From the NCBI RefSeq assembly GCF_022230925.1, contig NZ_JAKKFH010000006.1, positions 1 to 64,000 on the forward strand: a DNA stretch of 64,000 nucleotides, read 5' to 3'. This document shows positions 54,999-64,000 of the stretch, piece after piece; the first letter of the stretch is position 1; each line of letters opens with the position of its first letter. The notes under the pieces were generated by a model that was not told the origin of the DNA, made no database searches, and saw nothing but the letters and a program-made list of their open reading frames with translations. The translations under genes were made by a program, and so were the position numbers. The stretch is from Micromonospora alfalfae (lineage in GTDB: Bacteria; Actinomycetota; Actinomycetes; Mycobacteriales; Micromonosporaceae).

Positions 54999-55090
54999 GC
55001 GCCGACCGGCGTCGTGTGTCACGCGCCGGCCGACCGACGTCCGCTGTCCCGCGCCGGCCGATCGGCCTCCGCTGTCGCGCGCCGGCGGGC
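54999..55090. repeat. 28-bp imperfect tandem repeat
   Basis: Units starting GCGCCGGCCGAYCGRC and ending CCGCTGTC occur at 55023-55050 and 55051-55078, with a diverged 24-bp copy before and a partial one after. They lie immediately upstream of the TIGR03085-like gene and may include its promoter. Confidence 0.6.
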
Positions 55091-55111
55091 CGCCGGGCCT
55101 ACGATCGGGCC

Positions 55112-55741
55112 ATGCCGCGGTACGCCCGAGCCGAGCGCGAGGCGCTCGCCGATCTTCTCCTGGCCCTCGGGCCGGACGCCCCGACCATCAACGAGGGCTG
55201 GGCGACCCGTGACCTCGCCGCGCATCTGGTGTTGCGGGAGCGCCGTCCGGACGCGGCGGGTGGGATCGTGCTGCCGCCGCTGCGCGGCTACGCCGAACGG
55301 GTCCGTCGGCGACTCGCCGCACGGCCCTACCCCGAGCTGGTGGCACAGGTGCGCCGACCGCCGGTGTGGAGCCCGGTCAGCAACCCGCTGACCGACGAGT
55401 TGGCAAACACGATGGAGTTCTTCATCCATCACGAGGACGTCCGGCGGGCCGGCTCCGGGTGGCAGCCGCGCGATCTGCCCACCGGCCTGCAGAGCGCGCT
55501 CTGGAAACGCGCGGCCCCGATGGTCCGGCTGGCACTGCGCCGCTTTCCGGCGGACCTCTACGTGCAGGCGCCCGGCCACGGTGAGATCTCCCTCGGACGC
55601 GGTGGTGAGCCACTGCGCCTGGTCGGCGCTCCGGCCGAGCTGGTGCTGTTCGTCTCCGGCCGGCAACGGGTGGCCCGGGTCCAACTGAACGGCTCGACCG
55701 AGGCGGCTCGGCGGCTACGCACCGCCAACCTGGGCATGTGA
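55112..55741 (+). CDS. TIGR03085-like (maleylpyruvate isomerase/DinB-type) protein
   Basis: 209 residues of the actinobacterial TIGR03085 family, related to mycothiol-dependent maleylpyruvate isomerase/DinB four-helix proteins. Features: PRYARAEREALADLLLALGP with WATRDLAAHLVLRERRPDA holding the usual first His, and NTMEFFIHHEDVRRA with the His-His-Glu metal-type motif. Role unknown; a thiol- or metal-dependent transferase is an inference from the fold. ATG 55112. The frame runs far upstream through the ABC gene region, but that part is a shadow. Confidence 0.85.
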   Translation: MPRYARAEREALADLLLALGPDAPTINEGWATRDLAAHLVLRERRPDAAGGIVLPPLRGYAERVRRRLAARPYPELVAQVRRPPVWSPVSNPLTDELANTMEFFIHHEDVRRAGSGWQPRDLPTGLQSALWKRAAPMVRLALRRFPADLYVQAPGHGEISLGRGGEPLRLVGAPAELVLFVSGRQRVARVQLNGSTEAARRLRTANLGM

Positions 55742-55868
55742 CTGTTTGTACGTAAACGGTCACCGAACAACTGTGGAGTTGCCCACACCCAGCGAAGGAC
55801 GCTGATACCTCCTCCCGTACGCTTCACCGCGCCGCTCCGCGCCGAGCGGCACGAAGTGGGGGCGCATT

Positions 55869-56816
55869 GTGCGGGACTTCGCGATTTCGGCGCTGAGGGA
55901 ACCCCCGTTTCCCACCGGACGCCACGGGGCCACCGACCAGGTGGCGGGTGAGAGCATGGAGTGGGCGCGCACGTTCGGGCTGGTCGATTCCAGCCAACGC
56001 GTGCGACGCCTGGAACGGGCCGACGCCGCCGGACTGGCCGGCCGTGCCTGCCCGGACGGCTCCGTCGACGGCCTGCGGCTGCTCACCGACCTGATCAGCT
56101 GGCTCTTCGTGATGGACGACGCCTGCGACGAGGACGGCCTCGGCGCCGACCCGGTCCGACTGGGTCCGGCGATCAGCACCCTGCTCGACGTGCTGGACCG
56201 CTGCGGTGACCCGTACGTCGTACCGCCCGCCGTCGGGCCACTGGGTGACGCGTTGCACGACCTCTGCCGCCGGACCCGACTGCACGATCACGCAGGGCTG
56301 CTGCTGCGGTTCGTCAGCCAGATGCGCGAGTACCTGTTGGCGCTGCTCTGGGAGGCGGGCAACCGGGAACGTCGGCGCGTGCCCGAGGTGGCGGAGTACG
56401 TGCAGCTACGCCGGCACATCGGCGGCGTGCACCCCTGCCTCACCCTGACCGACCTGGCGTCGACGCGGCCCTCCGGGCCAGCTCAGCGGGCCAACCCGGG
56501 GCTGGTCGCCCTGGACCTGCTGGCGGTGGACCTGGTCTGCTGGTGCAACGACCTCTTCTCCTACGGCAAGGAGAGCCAGGCCGACCCGGACGCGCACAAC
56601 CTCGTCACGGTGATCGCCCAGGGCAGCGACGCGGACGAGGTGACAGCGCTGCGGAGTGCGGCACACCGGTTCAACCAGGGGTTGGCGGCGTACCTGGACG
56701 CTGAGGAGGCACTGCGCGCCGCCGGCGACGACGGGATCCGCGACGCCCTGGCCGCCCGGCGCAACTGGGTCCGGGCCACCTACGACTGGTCGGTGGTGGC
56801 TGCCCGGTACGCCTGA
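55869..56816 (+). CDS. Class I terpene cyclase (terpene synthase)
   Basis: 315 residues with the full class I signature set: Asp-rich motif FVMDDACDE (D83-E88), pyrophosphate-sensor Arg near 181 (QLRRHIGG), NSE triad NDLFSYGKE (N227, S231, E235) exactly 46 residues on, and the C-terminal RY pair (R313-Y314). These coordinate the Mg2+-diphosphate cluster and ionise a prenyl diphosphate. It belongs to the bacterial terpene synthase family 2 type; sesquiterpene or methylated monoterpene products are typical, but the product cannot be predicted. No prenyltransferase, P450 or methyltransferase is adjacent. GTG start after GTGGGGGCG. Confidence 0.9.
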   Translation: MRDFAISALREPPFPTGRHGATDQVAGESMEWARTFGLVDSSQRVRRLERADAAGLAGRACPDGSVDGLRLLTDLISWLFVMDDACDEDGLGADPVRLGPAISTLLDVLDRCGDPYVVPPAVGPLGDALHDLCRRTRLHDHAGLLLRFVSQMREYLLALLWEAGNRERRRVPEVAEYVQLRRHIGGVHPCLTLTDLASTRPSGPAQRANPGLVALDLLAVDLVCWCNDLFSYGKESQADPDAHNLVTVIAQGSDADEVTALRSAAHRFNQGLAAYLDAEEALRAAGDDGIRDALAARRNWVRATYDWSVVAARYA

Positions 56817-56911
56817 TCGGCCGTACCGGTTGGCGGGATGGGCCGGCCGGACGATCACCAGGGCTAGCCGATGCACGGCAACAGGCAATACTCTTCGGTA
56901 ACCATCATGAC

Positions 56912-58780
<1,869 letters not shown>

Positions 58781-58787
58781 GCCGACC

Positions 58788-58827
58788 GAGGGTCCCGTGC
58801 CGGCGAGGAAGTCGGCATGGGACCCTC
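58788..58827. terminator. Bidirectional terminator hairpin
   Basis: GAGGGTCCC (58788-58796) pairs with GGGACCCTC (58819-58827), and the stem continues inside with near-pairing GTGCCG / CGGCAT. It lies between the convergent acyl-CoA ligase and LtrA genes, just touching the LtrA stop. Confidence 0.75.
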
Positions 58828-60178
58828 ACAGGTGGTGACCCCGCCACCTCGTGTGCTCCTCCTCCGCGGCGAGCTGCTCCTCGAACGCCATCTGCCGGAC
58901 CCCGGCCCGGCGCCGGGAGTCGACAACCGTCTGCAGCGCCACCGCCACCGCCGTGGCGAGGGCCACCATGGCCAAGGCGATCAGCTCGGGTAGCGACCCG
59001 GCAGCCGGCACCAGCGCAATCAGCAGCAGGATCCCGCCGATCGTGGGCCAGCGGGAGGCGCCGAGCATCCGCCGGCCGAGCACGATGAGCGCGAGCAGGT
59101 AGAGCGCGACCCCACCGTTGAGCGCCAGCAGCTCGAAGCTCGGCAGCGGAACGCCCCAGCTCGGTGTGGTGGGATCGGCGCCTTCGTGGATCAGCCCCTT
59201 GAGCCCGAGCGCGAACAGGATGACGCCGGCGATGACCGGCAGGTGCAGGTAGCTGTAGGCGTTCCGGGCCAGGATGGCGCGCGCGTACGGGTCGCGGGTG
59301 CGGTGCAGGGTCTGTTCCATGCCGAGCGCCAGGGTGTCGAAGTACGCCCACCACATCGCGGCGGCCACCGCGATGCCGAGCACCGCGGCGATCAGCACCG
59401 GCCAGGTCAGCGGTAGACCAGCGGTTTCGCTGGGACTGAACCCGAGTGCGATGATGGCCTCGCCGAGGGCGATCAGGACGATCTGACCGTGCCGCTCCGC
59501 CCAGTGCCCGGCGGAGAGCACTGTCCACCCGGTGCCCCGCAGCGCGAGGCCGGCCCCGTACTCCACGCCGAGGGCCGCGAGCCAGCACAGCAGGCGGGCC
59601 ACCGACTCGGCTGTTCCGTCGAAGAGCCGCTGCGGCAGCAGCCCGGCGACCACGATGAGGGCCGTGGCCACGACCGCCGGCAGGGCGAGCAGCTGCCAGC
59701 GTCGACGCACGTCGCGGTTCCGGCGGCCGATCCACAGGAAGATCACACTCTCGCTCACCCTGACGAGGAAGTAGCAGGTCGCGAAGACCAGCGGACCGAA
59801 CAGCCCACCGGGACGGTCGACGAACGCCTTCGGCAGACTCAGCGCCAGCACGAAGGCGGCGGCGATGGTGACGAAGCCGACCGCCGGGACGATCCCCTGG
59901 TCGGTACGGATCAGGTTGCCCAGCAGGGCGAACGCCGACCAGCACCACCAGAGCAGGGCCAGCAGCACCAGGCACTGGACCAGGCCCCGGGCGGTCGGAT
60001 TGCCGGCGGTGGCCGTGGTGACGTGCAGGAACGCGAAGACGAAGACCAGGTCGTAGAAGAGTTCCAGCGGGGTCGCCCGCGAGCCCGGCGCACTGCGGCG
60101 GACCCCGCGTGTCCCGCTGTCCTGGCCCACCAGGGGAGTCTGGCAGCCGAGCTGGGGCGGATGACGCATTCCCGGCAT
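58826..60178 (-). CDS. LtrA-family (low temperature requirement A) membrane protein
   Basis: 450 residues with about 11-12 membrane helices. The family signature TPLELFYDLVFVFAFLHVTT opens the membrane region, and GHWAERHGQIVLIALGEAIIALG is the second characteristic block, followed by HLPVIAGVILFALGLKGLI. LtrA was named from a Listeria cold-growth phenotype; the molecular function is unknown. The C-terminal tail (VVDSRRRAGVRQMAFEEQLAAEEE) is charged. Start ATG 60178, or ATG three codons on. Confidence 0.9.
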   Translation of the reverse strand: MPGMRHPPQLGCQTPLVGQDSGTRGVRRSAPGSRATPLELFYDLVFVFAFLHVTTATAGNPTARGLVQCLVLLALLWWCWSAFALLGNLIRTDQGIVPAVGFVTIAAAFVLALSLPKAFVDRPGGLFGPLVFATCYFLVRVSESVIFLWIGRRNRDVRRRWQLLALPAVVATALIVVAGLLPQRLFDGTAESVARLLCWLAALGVEYGAGLALRGTGWTVLSAGHWAERHGQIVLIALGEAIIALGFSPSETAGLPLTWPVLIAAVLGIAVAAAMWWAYFDTLALGMEQTLHRTRDPYARAILARNAYSYLHLPVIAGVILFALGLKGLIHEGADPTTPSWGVPLPSFELLALNGGVALYLLALIVLGRRMLGASRWPTIGGILLLIALVPAAGSLPELIALAMVALATAVAVALQTVVDSRRRAGVRQMAFEEQLAAEEEHTRWRGHHL

Positions 60179-60217
60179 AATGGTGCCGGCGGATGCCGCT
60201 GGTGGTTGGGCGCTGGC

Positions 60218-61672
60218 TCAGGCGATGACGGCGGGCTCCCGCCACCGCTGACGGCCGGCCCGGTCCAGGTCGTAGCGGATCGCCGCGATCCGCCCGACGG
60301 CCTCCACGAGGTCCGCCGCGGGCAGGGTGAAGGGCAGCCGCAGGAAGCGCTCCAGGGTGCCGTCCAGGCCGAACCGGGGGCCCGGGGCCAGCCGTACGCC
60401 GACCTCCTCCGCGGCCCGGGCCAGCGCGCTCGAGACCGGGCCGTCCAACTCGGCCCAGAGCGTCACGCCACCCCGTGGCACTGTGACCCGCCACTCCGGC
60501 AGTTGGTGCGCCAGCGCGCCGAGCAGGGCGTCGCGCTGGACGGCCAACTGGACGCGGCGGTCGGCGACGATGGCCTCGGCGTCGGCGAGCAGGTGCACCG
60601 CTACCAGTTGGTCCAGCACCGGGCTGGCCATGTCGACCCCGACCCGCACGGCGGCCAGCCGCTGCACCTGCGGCGCGGACGCGCGGACCCAGCCGATCCG
60701 CAGGCCACCCCAGTAGGGCTTGCTCATCCCGCCGATGCTGACCACCCGGCTGTGCCGGTCGTAGGTGGCGACCGGGGGTGGCACCTCGGTGCCGTCCATG
60801 GACAGGTCCACGAAGGACTCGTCGATGATCAGATCGGTGCCGACCGCGTGCGCCACGGCCACCACGTGTTCGCGCAGGGAGGCGGGCATCAGATGCCCTG
60901 TCGGGTTCTGGAACTCCGGAATCAGGTAGGCCAGCTTGGGCCGGGTCTGCCGGAGAGTGCCCAGCAGCAGGTCGGGCTCCCAACCGGCGTCGGCGGCCAG
61001 CCCGTGGGTGCTGATCCGGGCCCGCCGGCCAGCCAGCGCGGCGAGGGCGTTGGGGTAGGTCGGGGACTCGACCAGCACGGTGCCGCCCGGGGCCAGGGCG
61101 AGCCGCAGCACCAGATCCAGTGCGTGCTGGGTGCCGCTGGTGACCATGATCTGGTCGGCCGAGGTGGGCAGACCCCGGGCGGAGTACGCGTCGGCCACCG
61201 CCTCGCGCAGCTCGATGATGCCGGTCGGGTGGTAACCGGCCCCGCCGAGGTAGCGGGGCAGGTCCTCGGTGGCGGCCCGCGCGGCTGACAACAGCTGCGG
61301 CGGGGCGGCCAGCGCCGCGACGCCGAGGTCGAGCATCTCCCTGTCGTCCAGCGGGGTCCACAGGCCGGTGCTGGCCACCCGGTGGTTGCCGGGCAGCATC
61401 GTCCAGCTACCGGCGCCCCGACGGCTGGCCAGGTGTCCGGTCTCGCGGAGCTGCCGGTAGGCGGCGGTGACGGTGGTCCGGCTGATCCGCAGCGCCTCGG
61501 CCAGCTCCCGTTCGGCCGGGAGGCGGACGCCCAGCGGCAGCCGGCCGTCGGCGAGCAGCCCGCGCACCGAGCCGGCCAGCGCGGCGTAGTCGGGGCTGCG
61601 GCGGCGGCCCGGCAGGGCATGCCACTGCCCGAGCAGACGGGCCAATTGGACGCCGCGCACCTGCCCTGTCAT
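60218..61672 (-). CDS. MocR/PdxR-type regulator (GntR HTH plus aminotransferase domain)
   Basis: 484 residues. The N-terminal winged HTH of the GntR type (YAALAGSVRGLLADGRLPLG, LPAERELAEALRISRTTVTA, YRQLRETGHLASRRGAG) is joined to a fold-type I aminotransferase-like domain. The PLP Lys is in VSIGGMSKPYWGGLRIGW, preceded by LIPEFQNPTGHLMP. MocR proteins sense PLP or amino compounds and control vitamin B6, GABA or transporter genes. ATG 61672 has AGGAG 5 nt upstream; a GTG two codons earlier overlaps that site. It is divergent from the YczE-type gene, a widely conserved MocR partner. Confidence 0.93.
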   Translation of the reverse strand: MTGQVRGVQLARLLGQWHALPGRRRSPDYAALAGSVRGLLADGRLPLGVRLPAERELAEALRISRTTVTAAYRQLRETGHLASRRGAGSWTMLPGNHRVASTGLWTPLDDREMLDLGVAALAAPPQLLSAARAATEDLPRYLGGAGYHPTGIIELREAVADAYSARGLPTSADQIMVTSGTQHALDLVLRLALAPGGTVLVESPTYPNALAALAGRRARISTHGLAADAGWEPDLLLGTLRQTRPKLAYLIPEFQNPTGHLMPASLREHVVAVAHAVGTDLIIDESFVDLSMDGTEVPPPVATYDRHSRVVSIGGMSKPYWGGLRIGWVRASAPQVQRLAAVRVGVDMASPVLDQLVAVHLLADAEAIVADRRVQLAVQRDALLGALAHQLPEWRVTVPRGGVTLWAELDGPVSSALARAAEEVGVRLAPGPRFGLDGTLERFLRLPFTLPAADLVEAVGRIAAIRYDLDRAGRQRWREPAVIA

Positions 61673-61687
61673 AGCCACTCCTCAGAT

Positions 61688-61715
61688 ATTGGCTTCTTCC
61701 TCGACGCGGATTGGC
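61688..61715. promoter_or_regulatory. Candidate MocR operator (direct repeats)
   Basis: Two ATTGGC hexamers at 61688-61693 and 61710-61715, 22 bp start to start (two helical turns), lie in the 59-bp divergent gap between the MocR and YczE genes. Direct repeats are the usual MocR-type binding geometry. A related CCAATTGG lies inside the mocR coding start. Confidence 0.45.
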
Positions 61716-61731
61716 ACCTAGGGTGGCATGC

Positions 61732-62403
61732 ATGGCACTGCTTGGCAATCTGCGGCACCGACCGGTTCGACGGTTGGTCCAGCTCTACCTCGGGCTCACG
61801 CTCTACGGCGTCAGCATGGCCCTGATGATCCGCTCCGACCTGGGCCTCGACCCGTGGGACGTGTTCCACCAGGGGCTCTCCGAGCTGACCGGGCTCTCCT
61901 TCGGCACTGTCACCATCGGCGTCGGCGCGCTGGTCCTGCTGCTCTGGATCCCGCTACGGCAGCGGCCTGGCCTCGGCACTGTCAGCAACGTCGTGGTGAT
62001 CGGCCTGGTGGTGGACGCCACACTGGCCCTGGTGCCCACCGGTGGTCCGCTCAGCGTCCAGATCGCGCTGCTGACAAGCGGGATCGTCGCCAACGGCGCG
62101 GCCACCGCCCTCTACCTCGGTGCCAATCTGGGCCCCGGCCCCCGCGACGGCTTGATGACCGGGTACGTGGCCCGCCGGCCCGGCCGGTCGATCCGCCTGG
62201 TGCGCACCATCATCGAGGTCACAGTGCTGGCGCTGGGCTGGCTGCTCGGCGGCAAGGTCGGCCTGGGAACCGTCGCGTACGCCCTGGCCATCGGCCCGTT
62301 GGCCCAGTTCTTCATCCCGCTGTTCGCCGTGCCGGAGGGCACCGAGCCGGACAGCGCCGCGCCCCCACCGGGCAACCCCGCGCCGGCCACCCCGGCCGGC
62401 TGA
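61732..62403 (+). CDS. YczE-like membrane protein
   Basis: 223 residues with five or more membrane segments: LVQLYLGLTLYGVSMALMIRSDLGLDPWDVFHQGL is the family hallmark, followed by GTVTIGVGALVLLLWIPL and GTVSNVVVIGLVVDATLAL, the loop YLGANLGPGPRDGLMTGYVA, and VRTIIEVTVLALGWLLGGKVGLGTVAYAL. This is the YczE/YitT-type family regularly encoded opposite a MocR regulator; some are proposed transporters of B6-linked metabolites. ATG 61732. Confidence 0.88.
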   Translation: MALLGNLRHRPVRRLVQLYLGLTLYGVSMALMIRSDLGLDPWDVFHQGLSELTGLSFGTVTIGVGALVLLLWIPLRQRPGLGTVSNVVVIGLVVDATLALVPTGGPLSVQIALLTSGIVANGAATALYLGANLGPGPRDGLMTGYVARRPGRSIRLVRTIIEVTVLALGWLLGGKVGLGTVAYALAIGPLAQFFIPLFAVPEGTEPDSAAPPPGNPAPATPAG

Positions 62404-62420
62404 ACCCTCACCGACCGTCC

Positions 62421-62460
62421 GCGAACCGGTACGTGGTGGTGGTGCCGCGCACCGGTTCGC
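62421..62460. terminator. Hairpin after the YczE-like gene
   Basis: GCGAACCGGT (62421-62430) pairs perfectly with ACCGGTTCGC (62451-62460) across a 20-nt loop, 18 bp after the stop codon. It probably terminates transcription; being 45 bp before the next gene it could alternatively be an operator of that winged-helix protein. Confidence 0.55.
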
Positions 62461-62504
62461 GGGTGGGTGTTCCCTTCCGCGACGCGCGCCGTCATCATCT
62501 CTGC

Positions 62505-62966
62505 ATGGGGGAGAACGGTTGGCGCTGGAACGACGCCTGGATCTTCGTGTCGCTCGTCATCGCGAGCGGGGCCGGACGGCACCGCCGGTCGGCGACAAGC
62601 CGACGACCGGAGGGCGTCCGCCTGACCGACGTGCTCTCCACCGCCGACCACCTCAACCACGCGATTCCGCAGCGACACGAGGTGGAGGCAGCGGTCCAGC
62701 GGTTGGTCGGCGCCGGGCTGGTCAGCGTCGCCGACGGCTGGTTCCGCATCACCGCCGAGGGTGAGCAGCTGTGGCGCACCCGGCCGCGCGCGGGTGTGGC
62801 GACAATGGTGGACACCGTGCAGGGTGTGTTGACCCGCCGGCACGCGCCGGGCAGCGCCGACTGGATCCTGGACGAGGCCGACCACGCGGCTGCCGTCCAG
62901 GAGTACGCGGTCCGTTCGATCCCCACCCCGCGCCGGTCACCGGAGGGCCACTCCGGCGAGCGCTGA
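62505..62966 (+). CDS. Small winged-helix-like protein
   Basis: 153 residues, family uncertain. After a tryptophan-rich start (GWRWNDAWIFVSLVIASGAG) the middle reads as a winged helix: VRLTDVLSTADHLNHAIPQR, then HEVEAAVQRLVGAGLVSVAD and GWFRITAEGEQLWRTRP. The C-terminal 50 residues are helical. There is no clear ribosome site before ATG 62505, so the mRNA may be leaderless. It ends 6 bp from the convergent hisF stop. Confidence 0.65.
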   Translation: MGENGWRWNDAWIFVSLVIASGAGRHRRSATSRRPEGVRLTDVLSTADHLNHAIPQRHEVEAAVQRLVGAGLVSVADGWFRITAEGEQLWRTRPRAGVATMVDTVQGVLTRRHAPGSADWILDEADHAAAVQEYAVRSIPTPRRSPEGHSGER

Positions 62967-62971
62967 GCTGC

Positions 62972-63739
62972 TCAGCGCACCGGATGGCCGCCGAGGCGCA
63001 GCGCGTCCTTGACCTCGGCGACGGTCAGCTCGCCGAAGTGGAAGACGCTGGCGGCGAGCACGGCGTCCGCGCCGGCGCCGACAGCGGGCGGAAAGTGGGC
63101 CACCTCGCCGGCGCCCCCACTGGCCACCACCGGCACGTCCACCACCGCGCGCACCGCGGCGATCAGCTCCAGGTCGAAGCCCGCCTTGGTGCCGTCGGCG
63201 TCCATCGAGTTGAGCAGGATCTCCCCCGCGCCCAACTCGGCGCCCCGGTGCGCCCACCACACGGCGTCGATGCCGGTGCCGCGCCGACCCCCGTGGGTGG
63301 TGACCTCGAAGCCGCTGGGCGTGCCGCCGTTCGGCGACCGCCGCACGTCGAGGGAGAGCACGAGCACCTGCCTGCCGAACCGGTCGGCGATCTCGGCGAT
63401 CAGCTCCGGACGGGCGATGGCTGCGGTGTTCACGCCGACCTTGTCCGCGCCGGCGCGCAGCAGTGTGTCCACGTCGGCGACCTGCCGGACGCCACCGCCG
63501 ACGGTCAGCGGGATGAACACCGACTCGGCGGTGCGGCGCACCACGTCGAGCATTGTGCCCCGGTCGCTGGAGGACGCCGTGACGTCGAGGAAGGTCAACT
63601 CGTCAGCGCCGGCCCGGTCATACGCGGCAGCCAGTTCCACCGGGTCGCCGGCGTCACGCAGGTCGAGGAAGTTGACCCCCTTGACCACCCGCCCGGCGTC
63701 CACGTCCAGACAGGGGATCACCCGTACCGCCACCGTCAT
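62972..63739 (-). CDS. hisF: Imidazole glycerol phosphate synthase, cyclase subunit
   Basis: 255 residues. With HisH it makes IGP and AICAR from PRFAR in histidine synthesis. (Beta/alpha)8 barrel with the catalytic Asp in [18 protein letters not shown] and the second catalytic Asp in [10 protein letters not shown]. Phosphate motifs [18 protein letters not shown] and [13 protein letters not shown] are present, as is [19 protein letters not shown]. The length is typical. hisA and hisH are not in the window. Confidence 0.97.
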   Translation of the reverse strand: MTVAVRVIPCLDVDAGRVVKGVNFLDLRDAGDPVELAAAYDRAGADELTFLDVTASSSDRGTMLDVVRRTAESVFIPLTVGGGVRQVADVDTLLRAGADKVGVNTAAIARPELIAEIADRFGRQVLVLSLDVRRSPNGGTPSGFEVTTHGGRRGTGIDAVWWAHRGAELGAGEILLNSMDADGTKAGFDLELIAAVRAVVDVPVVASGGAGEVAHFPPAVGAGADAVLAASVFHFGELTVAEVKDALRLGGHPVR

Positions 63740-63766
63740 GCCGCGAGCCTATCCTCCGCACGCGGC

Positions 63767-63798
63767 ACGGCGGTCGACCCGATCGGGTCGACCGCCGT
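63767..63798. terminator. 32-bp perfect palindrome
   Basis: ACGGCGGTCGACCCGA followed by its exact reverse complement TCGGGTCGACCGCCGT, with no spacer. It lies 15 bp beyond the stop of the minus-strand oxidoreductase and 28 bp upstream of hisF, so it may end the former transcript. A protein-binding role is possible because an RNA hairpin would need to open a loop. Confidence 0.5.
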
Positions 63799-63812
63799 GA
63801 GAGAGGTCTGCG

Positions 63813-64000
63813 TCACACGCGGACGAGCATCTTGCCGAGGTTGTCGCCGCGCAACAGGCCGAGGAACGCGGCCGGGGCGTTCTCGATGCCGTCCACGATC
63901 GTCTCGTCGTAGGACAGCGTGCCGTCGCGCAGCCAGCCCGCGACGTCGCGCACGAACGCCGCCCGCATGTCGTTGTGGTCGTTGACCAGGAAGCCGCGCA
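63813..64000 (-). CDS. NADP-dependent MDR-type oxidoreductase, C-terminal fragment
   Basis: Only the last 61 codons are in the window; the gene continues past the right edge. The visible part reads RGFLVNDHNDMRAAFVRDV, AGWLRDGTLSYDETIVDGIE and NAPAAFLGLLRGDNLGKMLV, ending RV. This is the typical C-terminus of zinc-independent medium-chain reductases such as CurA/leukotriene B4 dehydrogenase-like enzymes, which reduce alkenals or quinones with NADPH. The substrate is unknown. Confidence 0.88.
   Translation of the reverse strand, partial: RGFLVNDHNDMRAAFVRDVAGWLRDGTLSYDETIVDGIENAPAAFLGLLRGDNLGKMLVRV

Overview
This is a gene-dense, very GC-rich (about 70% or more by eye) chromosomal segment of a filamentous actinobacterium. 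It most resembles the Micromonosporaceae (Micromonospora or a close relative). This placement is an inference from GTG/ATG starts with strong GGAGG-type ribosome sites, a near-consensus DtxR/IdeR iron box, an F420-type (DDN-like) oxidoreductase, and the conserved actinobacterial block hisF / hisI-trpE-trpC-trpB-trpA-lgt-gltB-gltD-pyk-tesB. No rRNA, tRNA, CRISPR array, insertion sequence or phage module was seen.

Layout. 0-5.5 kb: tandem repeats, a TauE/SafE exporter with an Rrf2 regulator, a YceI protein, then tesB overlapping pyk. 5.7-18 kb: single metabolic or regulatory genes (flavin oxidoreductase, YciI-like protein, aldo/keto reductase), a membrane M48 protease fused to an extracytoplasmic domain with a small EACC1-like partner, a secreted lipase, a membrane pentapeptide protein, a divergent TetR/MFS drug-efflux pair, a SEC-C protein and a DDN-like protein. 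18-26 kb: the main accessory island, a translationally coupled minus-strand operon. It encodes a transmembrane receptor (degenerate STAND-like cytoplasmic half plus periplasmic-binding-protein half), a three-module FtsK/HerA-like ATPase, and a coiled-coil membrane protein. 26-30 kb: a secreted M1 peptidase and an MFS exporter.

30-47.7 kb is the amino-acid core: glutamate synthase gltB/gltD (8-bp overlap), a flavin monooxygenase, lgt, a Nudix protein, trpA, trpB, trpC, a Trp-associated membrane protein, trpE, and hisI in one unbroken frame with a nucleotidyltransferase-like domain. TrpE, TrpC and TrpBA supply chorismate-to-tryptophan steps; trpD, trpF/priA and trpG are not in the window. HisI and HisF belong to histidine synthesis. 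47.8-50 kb is an ABC-2 transporter pair with its own TetR regulator. 50-55 kb holds an iron-box-controlled DUF2470 protein and a heterodimeric ABC exporter with one degenerate ATP site. 55-64 kb has a TIGR03085 protein, a stand-alone class I terpene cyclase, an acyl-CoA ligase, LtrA, a divergent MocR/YczE pair, a winged-helix protein, hisF and a truncated NADP oxidoreductase.

Two non-coding patterns recur. First, long hairpins with GATC near their ends sit downstream of genes (223, 18628, 27596, 50096). Second, an intercistronic repeat begins exactly at the upstream stop codon and runs to the next start. It is found between hisI and trpE, between trpE and its neighbour, and as three 59-bp copies between the two ABC exporter genes.
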